Source: Rotaria sordida (Eukaryota; Rotifera; Eurotatoria; Philodinida; Philodinidae). Taken from it: a DNA stretch of 64,000 nt. The translations under genes and the position numbers were made by a program. The stretch is from NCBI GenBank assembly GCA_905250125.1, contig CAJNOL010000096.1, positions 62,001 to 126,000 of the forward strand, in the 5' to 3' direction. Shown one piece after another: positions 12,637 to 24,750 of the stretch. How positions within the stretch are numbered: position 1 is the stretch's first letter; each line of letters opens with the position of its first letter. The notes beneath the pieces are model-generated. The model had not been told where the DNA came from, made no database searches, and worked only from the letters and a program-made list of their open reading frames with translations.

Positions 12637-15600
12637 ATGCGAATTAATGAAAAAAAGAAACTTCATGAAAATCTAAAACAAGAAATTCGTTCATTATTAA
12701 TTAGTTCACCAAAAACTAAATATGGAGGATTATCAGGTTCATTATTATATTCGGATTATAAAAAATTAAATTCTGGGAAAGAAGTACCATGTAAGTTATT
12801 CTTTTATTAAATCAACAGAGTGAACAAGATTATTCCAATTAAGTCTTCTTCTTTTTATTATAAATCAACAACGTCTGGAAAAATCAAATTGTTCGAGAAT
12901 GAACATTTATTGATAAACTTAAAGTTATTTTGTATTTTTAAACAGATGATACGTTCAACGTGCATCATCTGGTGGAATCATTTGAAAAACTTTTTATTCC
13001 GGAGTAAATTATTTTTCTATGAAATTCGATATCGATGAGAAATATTCAACGTTCCTTGAAATTTTACAAAGAACGAGTTTGAGATTTCTGATCACAGATC
13101 TATGTTAACCTGGAATGAATCCTGAACTTAATCATTTCATATCTTATAGAAAATGATTTATTCTGCCTTCGTATATATATACTAAAAAACATATTTTCAA
13201 CAAAAAATTAGCAGTATAAAAATTCTATTGTACAATCTGAATTCGATGGTTGTTTTTTTCGGTTTTATTGTTAGTAGTAAAACATTTCTTTGATGCAATC
13301 TTTAAAAAATGATTTCATGATGAAAAAAAAATCTTGCAAAAGAAATTTCATTATTTTGAAAGGCGTAGTGAGATAATATTATCTTGATTTACATTATACT
13401 CTTAAATAGATCCTGTCTATCGTCGAATTCTGAATAATTCTTCATTTCTATTATGATTTTCACTAACACTATAACTTATCATAATCAATTTACTTACGAT
13501 AATATAGCCGAGCTCGTATTTAATTGGACTAGATCTATGAAAGTCAATCCATAGGCCACTAAACATTGATCCAGTCGAGCTCATGGGTCACCGATCTAGT
13601 TAAACATATTTCCCAGAGATAATGTCGTTTAGCATGCTACTCAAAGTTATTCACCATTATTAATGACAATTTTATTTCATAAATAAAATCATAATTTGTT
13701 CATGAAAGAAAAGAACAAGACAACGATACTTTATTTTTTGTCAAAAAAAATCTCAACATCCCAATGCAAGATTGAGAAAATTGATCCGTAGGTGAAATAT
13801 CTTCGCTCACATCGTGAAATTAAATCAGTCCAACACAGTCCATGGTCTGTTTCAAAAAAAAAATTTTACTCATAGATTGAACATAGCTGAACTTAACCCT
13901 AAATCTTTTATTTAACATATTGAAAATTTAGTAAACTAACTTGTTTGTTTTATCGAAACAAATTTTTGAAAAAAGATATTTCTAACAATAGATGTTGAAC
14001 TTGGTTTTCATTCATTTTTGGCATTATTACGTTCAATGCCTGATGTTGTTAGAATTGAATGTAAAGAAAATAGTCCATCATATCGTGTTCATCCTGTATA
14101 TGATCAAACAACAGCACATATTCAAAAAATGGTATTTGAACAACGTGATAAATATCAACATGAAAATCAAGTTAATATTTATAATAATTAATCAAGAAAA
14201 AAAAATTTTATTTTTCTAGTTATACAATCAAAATTGGCATTCAAATAAAGATACAAAATCTAATAAACAAATTCCATTTAATTGTAATTTGTTAATTACT
14301 TTTTAAAATATTTAAAATTTTTTTTTTCTATCTAGTTTATAAAAATGGACAATTACCATATTTATATAATTCTTTATCTTATTGTAAGTTTTTGAGAAAT
14401 CTTTTTTTTTTGGTCTAAAAATAAAAATATTCTTTTAATTATAAGATACATTCAATAATGTATCAGTATGTATTAAATATTTAATAAAATTTCAATGATC
14501 GAATTCTTTTCATTTTCTTAAGAATAACTTTCATCATAATACAAAAAACTTCTTCAGACAATCTTGTTAGTTAACATTTTATTTTAATAAAACTTTTGTT
14601 TATTTTTTAATTTTTCTTAGTTCCACAAAAGTTCTTTATACCAAATGAACAACGAAGAAAATTTTCTTTTCAACCTTATTTATTGGTAACATCATCCAAT
14701 AATAATGAAAAAGAAAATGGAAAGATAAATTATCAATCGATTGATAAATTATCTTATGTACCTTTAACATTGATTGATAATCATAAAAACTGTTCAAGTT
14801 CAAATATTTTTCAAGAAACACCTCCTCATTTCGATCTTAATGATTATCATTTAGATGAATCAATTGAAATAAGTGAAAATGTTTGTTTTAAAAATAAGAA
14901 ATTATCCATATATTCTTTCTTCAATTTATATTTCTAAGGATATCGATCAAGAAAATAATTATAATTCATCTATTGATCATCGAATTAGTTTGTATTTTAT
15001 TGTTTTATTTAAATCAATAGATTTTTTTTGTTATTTAAAGATACATCTGATGATCCATTGCTTACAACATCAATAAACGATCCACAAAATTCCGAAATAG
15101 ATCAACCATGTAAACATATATTTTCTATTTTTATGTTCAAATCAATATTTTGTTTGTATTCTAGTAACATCATCGTTAATATCAATTCAAAATAGTTCAA
15201 TTATATCATCTATAAATAATAAAAGTATTTTATTATCAATAATTAATAATATATAATTACTCTTTTAAATATTTTATTGTTTGAATTTGTTTTTCTAAGA
15301 TATATCAGAAGATCAATCGAATAATTCAGAATATCCTATTCAATCAACTTTATCAATTATAGAAGAAGGTAATCTTTTGCTTTTAATCTTAACTTTTTAT
15401 TTATAAAGATTCATTTTCATATTCAAAATAAAAAAGTTTATCGTAATGAAGAGAATGTTCAAGATGAAGAATTCTTTGAAATTTTATATCTACTAGAAAT
15501 CTAGACTTTAATGTGAATGATTTATTTGTTAACATACGAACGTTACAAGCAGTATATAATTAACACTATAGTTTATACGAAGATTATTTGAGAATATTAT

Positions 15601-16723
15601 AGACATGTCTATCGTGCTAACGACAAGTTTATAATTGCGATGAAAACCTTTAGAAGATTATCTTCATGGGAAAAATTGTTACTGTGCATTACAAACCTTT
15701 GTTTGAGTCAACTTCATCTATTTGTTGCTTTCAAAAGTCTGCATTAACTTTCTGATAAAGTTTTCCATTAAGGCCCCACTGTCACAAATATCGATTTTTT
15801 GAGCTTTCTACATGATCGAATAGCCCACATTTTCTACTTTTGGAATCACTATGATGGTTTTCTGACGATTTTCAATAGATTTTCTGAAAAATTCACAAGC
15901 AGAAAATGTTTACTAAATTTTAATTTTTTGAGTCTTGCGAGTTTGCATATAAGTTTCTGACCTAGAGAATATATTCTATATGCTCTAGCGCGTACACTTC
16001 ATACGTTCACTCCATATGATCCCTCATCAATCACTCTACGAAGGAAAAAGCCGGGAGTTCCAAAATTCAATTTTGTTTGTCATTTTTTCTCAAAACGAGG
16101 TTTTTATTCGTGCATTTCAGATTTCTCAGTTATTTTAAATGCTAGAAATTTCGGGAATGTTTTAAATTGAAGAGAAAGTTGTACTCAACAAGTTAACAGA
16201 GTCGAATTTTTTATTTTTTGAGAAAATAGATTTACTTGAATCTTTTCTAAATCCACAAGTTTTTATCTTTCTTAGAAAAATCGCCGTTGAATAAAGAATT
16301 ATTCTTTGAAATTTCTCATTGTGATGAACAAGAACAAGTAAATAAGATTTTATTTCTTTTTTTTATTATTCTTTTTTTTGTTTATGTTTTCAGTCTAAAA
16401 TAGATGAAAATAGAAAATTTCTAAAACGAATAAATGATGCATTACGTCAATGTATCGATTTTCGTTATATACATCGATTACATAAACTTAAATTCGAATA
16501 TCGTCATTATCCATTATCAATTGAAACATCATTAATAAAATCTAAACTTGAAAAACTAGCTTTTAACAAATATCAACATGAATTAGATGAATTTGAAAAA
16601 ATCTCTCAATTAAATACATCAATTGATGATCATTTATGTCAAACAATGTTTAATGAATATATTTATTTACAACGAAATTACCATTATATGACTAAATTAA
16701 TGAGAAAAAACAAACAACAATAA
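12637..16723 (+). CDS. LOTUS/OST-HTH domain protein (TDRD5/TDRD7-like N-terminus)
   Basis: Eleven exons join without a frame break to 447 residues: 12637-12790, 13992-14170, 14220-14283, 14336-14383, 14621-14880, 14939-14987, 15041-15109, 15165-15224, 15300-15368, 16276-16337 and 16394-16723. Residues about 8-90 form a strong LOTUS domain (LKQEIRSLLISS, DYKKLNSGKEVPY, LGFHSFLALLRSMPDVVRIE). A PVYDQTTAHIQ stretch like the one after the first LOTUS of TDRD5-type proteins follows. A 1.2-kb intron splits the domain at codon 52. The middle is Ser/Asn-rich and probably disordered, and the last exon is charged and helical. No Tudor repeat is seen, so it is not a full TDRD5/7. LOTUS proteins act in germ granules and piRNA-linked RNA control; that role is inferred. 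Confidence 0.82.
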
Positions 16724-17283
16724 ACGAAATTTCTTCTTTTTTTGTGAAAGAAAAAAAACAGTCTTTGTTTTATATGTGTTGATAGAGATTTTTTTTTGTT
16801 TTTTTTTTTTGTATTTTTGTATTTAGTTTAACTAAAAAAAATTATATTTCATAGAACAAATCGATTTCAAAGTTCAAATATGAAATTAATCGAATGGTTC
16901 AATTCTTTGAGAAGAAGTCTAATGAAGATAATGATGGCACAAGGGTCAGAGAGTTGCAGGTCTTGCCAGATCCAACCTTTTACTTTTTATCGGACTCGGT
17001 TACACGTTTTTGTGGATCCACTGCTCTCCAGATGAGAAATTCAGCAACAAGATATAACTGTACGTTGAGTTTTTTTTCTGAGAGTAGCGAACAAGGTATA
17101 AATCGTGTGCCAACAATCGGTACGGTTTGCAGCGTGAAAAATTAGTCAAGTAAAGTTTTTTCAATTTCAAAACCGAAAGATCCTTATATTAAATAATATT
17201 TCGAGTGCAAATTGTAGAGTTAACTATATTGCATTATTGATATATTCTGATTTAAAATAAATCATGTTAAATAATTGGAAATA
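16724..17283. other. 3' region of LOTUS-2, otherwise nothing recognised
   Basis: T-rich 3' UTR followed by AT-rich DNA. A small open frame at 16894-17145 has no domain or splice partner and is not supported. Confidence 0.55.
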
Positions 17284-17888
17284 TTGGGTTGGCAACAAAG
17301 TTTTTGCATTTCTTTTTTTTAAAGTCTCTAAAACATTCACGAAACTTCAGGAAGTTTCGATACTTAGGATATATAAAGGGAGCCCGAATATCTTGCAAAC
17401 AACAACAAAACTATGAGTAAACAAGCTGGCTTTGGATTAGAAATGAAGATTTTTCGTAGAGAGTTCCGAGTACTTTTATTTCATGAATTCCGTTTGGGAT
17501 CGCAAAGCGACGGAAGCAGCAAACAACATATACAGCGCGATAGGCAAGAATGTGCTCTCCATTCGTACAGCGCAACATTGGTTCAATCGATTTAAGAACG
17601 GTAACTTCGAACTCAAGCTGACTACCATTTCTTCCATTCTCTTGCCGATCATTTGTGCGAAAAAAAATTCGATGATGAACACGATCTCAAAGTGGGCCTC
17701 GGCAACTTCTTCAGCTAAAAGCTCCAGAAGTTCTATATACATGAGATCCTTTCTCTTCCAGAGCGTTAGCGGCAAGTCATAGATAGTAATGGAGCATACA
17801 TTATTCAAACTTAGTTGTATTTTTCTAGTTAAAAAAATAAAATGAAATTTCTTTTAAAAAAAACGCAAAAACTTTGTTGCCAACACAA
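17284..17888 (+). mobile_element. Internally deleted mariner element
   Basis: Terminal inverted repeats of about 28 bp begin TTGGGTTGGCAACAAAG on the left and, on the complementary strand, TTGTGTTGGCAACAAAG on the right. TA dinucleotides flank both ends, the target duplication of Tc1/mariner. At 605 bp it is about half the usual 1.3 kb. It contains the start and the end of a transposase gene with the catalytic middle missing. Confidence 0.9.
17413..17808 (+). pseudogene. Mariner transposase remnant (N- and C-terminal pieces)
   Basis: The N-terminal part reads FRVLLFHEFRLG and then, after a +1 frame change near 17495, RKATEAANNIYSAIGKNVL and RTAQHWFNRFKNGNFELK. This is the paired helix-turn-helix DNA-binding region of mariner (SETMAR-like) transposases. 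The DD(E/D) core is absent. From 17641 the extreme C-terminus is recognisable (LADHLCEKKFDDEHDL, then ILSLPER and RQVIDSNGAYI) with two in-frame stops. It is non-functional: frameshift, large deletion and stop codons. Confidence 0.85.
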
Positions 17889-20259
17889 TAAAAATAGCAA
17901 AGAAGATCATCTATTGCGTTTCATCCATTTAAATGTTGGTTAATCGAAATTCACTTCTTTTGATCAAAGTAATCGAATATCAGTTAGGCAGTCTTATAGA
18001 GATGGAAGACGATTTACAGTTATACTATTGGTCTTGATCCAGCAGAAAACTTTAGAAATCGCTGATTGATTATGGAAGCAGAGATTCCAAAATAATCAAA
18101 ACATTGATTATACATTACTTAAATAATGACATGTCGAATATCTTTAAGAGGAAACGCATCGATCAAGATTGTAATAGATAAATTCAAGAGACTGACTCAA
18201 TCCTTCAATATTAACTACAAAGGCGTATTGAATTAGGTAGTTTTATTCTAGTGTACAAATAAAGCATGAGCAATTTGGGATAGCAATTCATTTTTAATGC
18301 TTCCCCAAATATTTTTTTATAGAAAGCAATTGCTGCTCCTTCTAGTGTTGGTGCGCTATCCATGCATACGTGACGAAAGTAGAGTCTCAGAAAAAAATAA
18401 AACAAGTCTCATTGTGCATAAATGTTCTTATAACAACTATCAAAATATGGGTTATTAGAAGTAGCAATTGCTTCCCCTCGTTACTACAGCGCGCTGCCTA
18501 TAACTTGTAGATATCTTAAGTATATTGTAAATACTTAAAAAATCTGTTATCTCGCTCGGTGTGCGCCATAGGAAGGTAAGGTTTTAAATTGGTTAATTTG
18601 GCAATGAGAGTTTTAATTAGATCCACATGTATCTAACGTTGTTTACTAACAATACAAAACCTTCCATTATTAATAATAATATCAAGTTCAAACGGTGATC
18701 GATAATTGAGAATATTTATTTGTAAGATTTGTAAGATTTGTAAGATTGTCAAATATATTCACTCGATTAAACTTTTTACGCATATCTTGATAACCATGGT
18801 TTATATAGCGAGGGTGGACACTTTATCGTTACTTGATTAAATAAAGTGCTTACCTTCAATTAACTCGATCAAGTAAAGTGTCTATACTTTACTAGAAAAA
18901 TAATTGAAATTGAAATTTTTTTTTTCTAATGTCTTAGTTCGGCATCGCATGCTGATGATGTTACAACCTATCAAAGTTTGTTTTCAATTTGATTTCGTCA
19001 TCAGATAAATGCAACAAAAAAAAGAAAATAAAAATTGAACAATATTGTTTTATCAACTTGACTTTTTACTTCACGTTTAAACAACAATATTTTACATTAA
19101 CTTTCCTTTTTCAAAGTAAAATAAATAGAAAATATTATTCATAGCGCTATGTAATCAATTTCAAATAATGACTTGTTACTTAAATTAGGTCCACTGAGAG
19201 ATTTTATCATCATTTATGAAACAAAGAAATAAGATCAAATTAACCATAGTAGAGACGAAAAGCATTTTACAATTTCGACCCTAAGGATTATCAGATTCGT
19301 ATATTTTACAAGAAATAGCGACTTGAGCTAGAGTAGTCAATATAATAATCAAAGTCAGTAACTAATTCTATTATACTAGAGAGAATTTTGTACTGATAAA
19401 AATAATAATGAGAGAGATAACTCTTCTCGATATATCAAATAAATTTCATAGAATAATACTCAAAACTAAAGATTAGTTTTAATAATATGACAAAATTTAT
19501 TATTATCATAGTTTAATGCTTTGTTTTTCTATTTAAAACAAACTGATTAATCTTAATATAACTTCTATAGATATAATTCTCAAGATTTTTTTCTTTAGGA
19601 ATTTTCTTTTCATATATTTAAGTTTTGAATAATAAAAGTCCGTTAAAAAAAAATAACAAGATTAAATCTTTCCTTAAGAAAAGTAAATATATATATATAT
19701 ATTTTATTGAACAATAAATCAAGACTATTTAATGAGAATAATAGAAATCCTTGAAGATAAAATTTTCTCAATATCGATTTTTCCGACTCGATAATGAACT
19801 TTAAATCTAATCCAATAAATATTTCGATAAAAATTATATATATTAAAAAAAAAAAGTATTTTATTGTAAATATTTTCTAATTGTACTCTAATACCTTCTC
19901 GATCTTTCTTCATCATTTTAAATAATATAAAAACAAGTTATTTTTTCTTTTGACATAGCGTGCATCGATTATTCCTTATTAAACCATGCAGACAGTTCTG
20001 TTTATATAATACGTTAATATACAAAAAAAAAAATGAAAAATAAAATATGTCCGTAAAAAACATAGTCACGTTAACAAACGCAATCAAGCTTAGATGATGA
20101 GAAGTTTAAAAGAATATCAAGTTCTATGACATCAACGAAAGAGAATAATGGTGTTAATAATAGACTAACAACGAAGGAAAAAGAAAAGGAGAAAATATAA
20201 AAAGCGTTGAATTGAAATAAAGACAAGTCTTTTTTTTTTCTTGTTAAGGCATTTATCAT
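17889..20259. other. Gene-poor interval
   Basis: About 2.4 kb of AT-rich sequence. A small imperfect inverted repeat lies at about 18815-18890 (GACACTTTATCGTTACTTGA versus its complement). A minus-strand frame at 18211-18405 has a protein-like composition but no recognisable motif. Nothing else is supported. Confidence 0.5.
20247..20259 (+). promoter_or_regulatory. Polypyrimidine tract plus AG before the nuclear receptor start
   Basis: A run of T residues followed by CTTGTTAAG ends 11 nt before the ATG. It resembles a cis- or trans-splice acceptor in the 5' UTR. Confidence 0.45.
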
Positions 20260-20908
20260 ATGTGGCAAGATCAAAAACAAACATCAAATTCTCCATTTGA
20301 TTGTGCTGTTTGTGGTGCTTATGTTTATGGAAATCTTACTGGTATTCGAATATGTTTACCATGTAAATCATTTTTTCGACGTCATGCTTTTTTACCACCT
20401 AATGTTTGTTGAATAGAAAAATAAAATAAAATTCTAATCATTATTTTTCTCTTTTGTTTGTTTTATTATGGTTAGACATTAAAATGTAATAAAAATGGAA
20501 CATGTTATATTGAAGCAGCTCATAGATATTTTTCAGCATCATTACCACCATGTCGAGCATGTCGTTTAAAAAAATGTTTATCAATTGGAATGGATCAATA
20601 TTTACTTCGGAAACGTTCAGCAAGTAGTCCACCTTTAGAATTAATTAATAGAAGATTTAATAATACTCTTATTAAAACTTCCTCATTAGATGAAAATGTT
20701 GTTTTATCTATAGTAAGTTTATTTTTATAGTATCTTTAAATTATTTTATATTAGTCATTTATCGAAATTTGCTAATTAATTCTTTATTCTTCTATCTCTA
20801 AAGAAAGAAATGTCAACTGATATTGATAGAAAATTGGCTAATGATGATATGAAATTTAATCGTGTTCGTTCGTCAAGCGATATTATTGATCGTCAAAAAG
20901 AATTTTAA
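20260..20908 (+). CDS. Nuclear receptor DNA-binding-domain protein lacking a ligand-binding domain
   Basis: Exons 20260-20403, 20476-20712 and 20804-20908 join in phase 0 to 161 residues. The first zinc finger has canonical spacing (C15-x2-C18-x13-C32-x2-C35) and a P-box helix CLPCKSFFRR. The second has C52-x5-C58, then 15 residues instead of the usual 9 before C74-x2-C77, followed by RLKKCLSIGM. Only about 80 hydrophilic residues follow before a clean TAA, so there is no ligand-binding domain. It should be a nuclear DNA-binding factor that cannot respond to a ligand directly, comparable in layout to Knirps-type (NR0) receptors. The widened second finger may alter dimerisation. An acceptor-like AG lies 11 nt before the ATG. 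No LBD exon was seen downstream, though a distant one cannot be fully excluded. Confidence 0.87.
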
Positions 20909-23563
20909 CAAATTCTATTGAGAAGAAAAAAATATATAAAATGACTCTATTCTCTTCCATAAACTATCAATTCTAATGTTTGTTAAACATATAACTGTAG
21001 ATATTTAAACAATAAATGGTAACACGGGAATATTCTTGTTATTAATTGATAATTAATTTCATGTTTTTTCTTTTTGTCAAACTGATGTTTTCTTTACTGT
21101 TTGAATTTGACAATAATATTGTCGTTTCGATAATGATATTATATATCATAATATTCATCATCAATTGTATATTAAAATTTTTTAATAGTGAATGTTTGTT
21201 ATTTATATTTATCAAATTTTTCTTTCTACTAACTCTCAAATTGTCTCTATCCTATTTTTTTTTGTCTTATTTTGAAAATAAATCATTACGTGTAAACAAT
21301 TTTGACAATTAATTTCATTTTATAAATATTTAATAAAAAGATATTTTCTATAAAACATTAAAAAAAAAGCATTTAAGTCTGAAGTAAAATATTGAATGTA
21401 TGAGGAAAATTTGACCTTTTTTTCTTCATTCTTTATGAATTCTGATTATATGAATTATATATTATTTTAACAATTAGTTCTTCTTCATGGGAATAGTGTG
21501 TGTGTATATTAATTATTTCCCATAATAGATTTTCTTCACTATTAATTAAAAACAGTCTTTCATTCTAGTTCGTTGCTACTCCTATCTCATTTAAGCATTA
21601 AATAATAGACTGGATTTATCAAAAAAAGAAAACGAATATATAAGATAAGACAAACTACTCAATTTGATTTTACTGAAGAAAATATTTATTAAAGAATCAG
21701 CTAATATTAAGAACTGCGTTGAATATGAAAAACTAAAAATAGTGTTTTTTTCTTTAATTAAAATAAATGTAAATAGAATGACTAAGGACAGTTTGTCTAA
21801 GTGATGATACAATCATTTTCACCCATTTTTTTTCTCCCTGAAATCTATCGAATGTTTCTTATTCGTTTGAGTCTATTCTATAAACTTTGCCAGTTGTTCT
21901 ACGCTGACAAGAATATTTATTCCTTTTCACGAAGAAAAATTCCAAACATATTCTCAATTATAAAATTTGTTATTGGAACTTCCAGTATTCAACTAAGCTG
22001 ATAACGAGAATAGAAAATAGATGTTCTAGAAAAAGAAGAATGCATTTATTCATATGAACAATTAGAAAATTCTGAAAATAATAAATACTAAAGTTAGCGT
22101 TAATCTCGAGTTATTCTAATTCTCCAATTTGATATTCTTTCGCATGTTACCTAAAAACAGGTTTTTTTTTTCTATTGCATAGTATGTTGAAATAGAAGAA
22201 GATTAATTTTCTTCCTCCTCAAAAAAAGTTCATTTCCGTCAAAATTATTGAAATAAAGATAAATGCATGGAAGGATAGATTGAGATCAAGATCTCTCACA
22301 GGCAATATTCTCTCTTATTTAATACATCTTTTCTTACGAAAACTTTCGATGATTTCTGTCATAATCTACTTGAAAAACAATATTTCTATCAGAAAAATTA
22401 ATAAATCTTTTTTCTTTTCTTTCTCTCTGCTTATGTTTTGCTGATCGCATATTCCACAATTGTCGAAGGAGACTCATTGTAGCCAATTGCTTTTTTTTGT
22501 TTGAAAGAACATGTGAATGTGTATGCCTTGAAGGGCCTGGTTTTTGGCATCACAGCTTTTTTATTATTATACAAAAAAAAGCATTTCTATGAATAGATGA
22601 GCATTTTTCGAGGTATTAAATTTGTCATTTTTTTTCTCGGCATAACAAATAAGAATTAAAAAACAAAAAGCAATGTGTCAGACAGTAGTCTGACATGCTC
22701 TATCAAATAACAATAAATAAATAAATATAAAATTATAATTCACAGAGAATTTTAGATTTCGAAACGACCTATTTTTAAGCCTTGTTTCATGAATATCTTT
22801 CAAAAATATAATGTTATACATCAAAAAATTTTCGCATAGCCTCTTCACTATAGTCTGAACATATTCGAAAGACTTCATAAAATTTTAATGTATTTGACTG
22901 AAGATCGATTTTTAAGGGCAGTATCAGAGTTTCATTTTCTAATTTTATTTTTTTCTCGAAATTTATTAAAAACAAAAAAATAAAAAATGTCTTCTATTAT
23001 TTTCAATTTCTATCCTGTTCAAATGTCAATATTTTGTATTTATCGGTAGATTTTCTAAAAGAACAACGCACACCAGACAACAACATAGGTATTTGATTAA
23101 AAAAAGAAAGCAATATTTTTTTTTGAGATTTGAATTATGTAGAATGTATCATAGATGAAACCGGAACCGGCAACCGGCTGATCTACTGGTATAGCTATAA
23201 TAGGTCGATCTTTACAATGAATTTTTTTAAAATAGTGAACTCTGCCAAGTAAAAAGTAATCATAATATCAATACATCAAATATGATTTCATCGTATTATC
23301 ATAATGCATTCTAGCCTAACAAAGCGTGCATTGTCTTTATTGACAATAATAATAGATTGATATTGACAGCTATGCTTTTTTGAACTGAAAATTATATATT
23401 ATAATATTTGTACACAATTTTTCAACTATTTCAGGTTCATAATCGAAATTGTAAATTTGGGAGAATTCACTATTAAAAGACATTTCATTGCAAGAATTCG
23501 ATCTATTATCACTGCATCAGTTCATACCAATAGACCGATCCTCTCTATGGAATATACCTTGAC
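20909..23563. other. Gene-poor interval
   Basis: About 2.65 kb, strongly AT-rich, with many T/A runs. The small open frames (for example 21046-21312 and 21801-22001) are low-complexity translations without domains. No RNA gene or repeat border was recognised. Confidence 0.6.
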
Positions 23564-24048
23564 TAGGGGTGGGAAGTTACCGTTACGTTACCAAGTAACT
23601 AGTAACTCGCAAGTTACTAGTTACCGAGTAACTAGTAACGTCGGAGTTACCAGTTACCAGGTAACTAGTAACTTCGGAGTTACTAGTTACTTTTGGTAGG
23701 TAACTTGTCTAAAAAGTGGAGATATCGCTTCCTAATGAGTGAATACCATCATTACAGTACTTATTCAGCTCACGAGTTACCGAGTAACTAGTAACGCACA
23801 TAGGAGTTACTAGTTACCAAGTAACTCGTAATTTAATTGAGTGATGAATAGATGATATTCAGTCATTAGGAAGCGATATCTCGACTTTTTGGACAAGTTA
23901 CCTACAAAAAGTAACTAGTAACTTCGAAGTTACTAGTTACCTGGTAACTGGTAACTCCGGCGTTACTAGTTACTCGGTAACTAGTAACTCAAAAGTTACT
24001 AGTTACCCGGTAACGTAACTCCCGGGTAACGGTAACTTCCCACCCCTA
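23564..24048. mobile_element. Palindromic hAT-type MITE built of GTTACTAGTTAC units
   Basis: The ends are TAGGGGTGGGAAGTTACCG and its reverse complement, flanked by an exact 8-bp duplication ACCTTGAC (23556-23563 and 24049-24056), so the insertion is of hAT type. The 485 bp have no coding capacity. Both arms consist of reiterated GTTACTAGTTAC/GGTAACTAGTAAC units that are themselves palindromic. The two halves are mirror images around about 23805, with an AGATATCGCTTCCTAATGA motif and its complement nearer the centre. The whole element can fold into one hairpin. Confidence 0.93.
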
Positions 24049-24056
24049 ACCTTGAC

Positions 24057-24750
24057 TCATCATCGATTTTTTGGTTTAAAAAAATTCTTCTATCTCTTTA
24101 GAAGTTTGGGAAAATCTTAGGCCGAAAAAATGGTCACGTTTGTGTAATCTTAGAGAAAAATGTCTTTTTTACAACGAAAACAGAAAGACCTAAGAGACAA
24201 ATCATGCAGATTTTGAAAATAAAGCTCTTGCTCTATTGTTCTCAATGAAAAACTTTGTTTTAACAGTTTTCCTAGTTGGAAAAAGTCTGAATGCTCTCTC
24301 AGACCGAAAGTTTTCTGAAAAGATGTGTTCGATGCGTGTACTTTAGCACAACCTCATGCTCGATGAAACTTTTACAGAATGCTGTTTTCTTTGTTTGATA
24401 CGTCTACTCAGTTACCCTAAAGATGCATAAATGCTGTTGGACTGAGACACAGATTTTCTTTAAAAAGAAGCTTGGTTGTTAAAGATTTTTTGCATTCTTT
24501 TCTCTCTAAAGTTTCTTAAAGAGAAAAATAATGACATATTTGGAATCCATGTTGATGTTTTCTTTAGAAATTGATCACTGTACAACGTTGAGATTGTAGT
24601 AGATGTGAAATTTCGAGATATTATTAACATAATGAAGTAAATAATTTTATTTTTGTTATATCTGATCATAAGTAGAAAAGAAAAAAAAAATATCTGACAA
24701 TTAATCAAGAAATCTATTTTATAAACATTTGAATATTTTCATCAATTTAG
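24057..24750. other. 3' flank of PRIM1, nothing recognised
   Basis: About 700 bp. The minus-strand open frame at 24460-24708 has a low-complexity translation, and no domain is visible. Confidence 0.55.

Noticed and set aside
18211-18405. Minus-strand frame with DSAPTLEGAAIAFYKKIFGE, possibly a MULE-type transposase relic
   Set aside because: Only one loosely similar stretch, no terminal repeats or other conserved blocks nearby; too weak to annotate.
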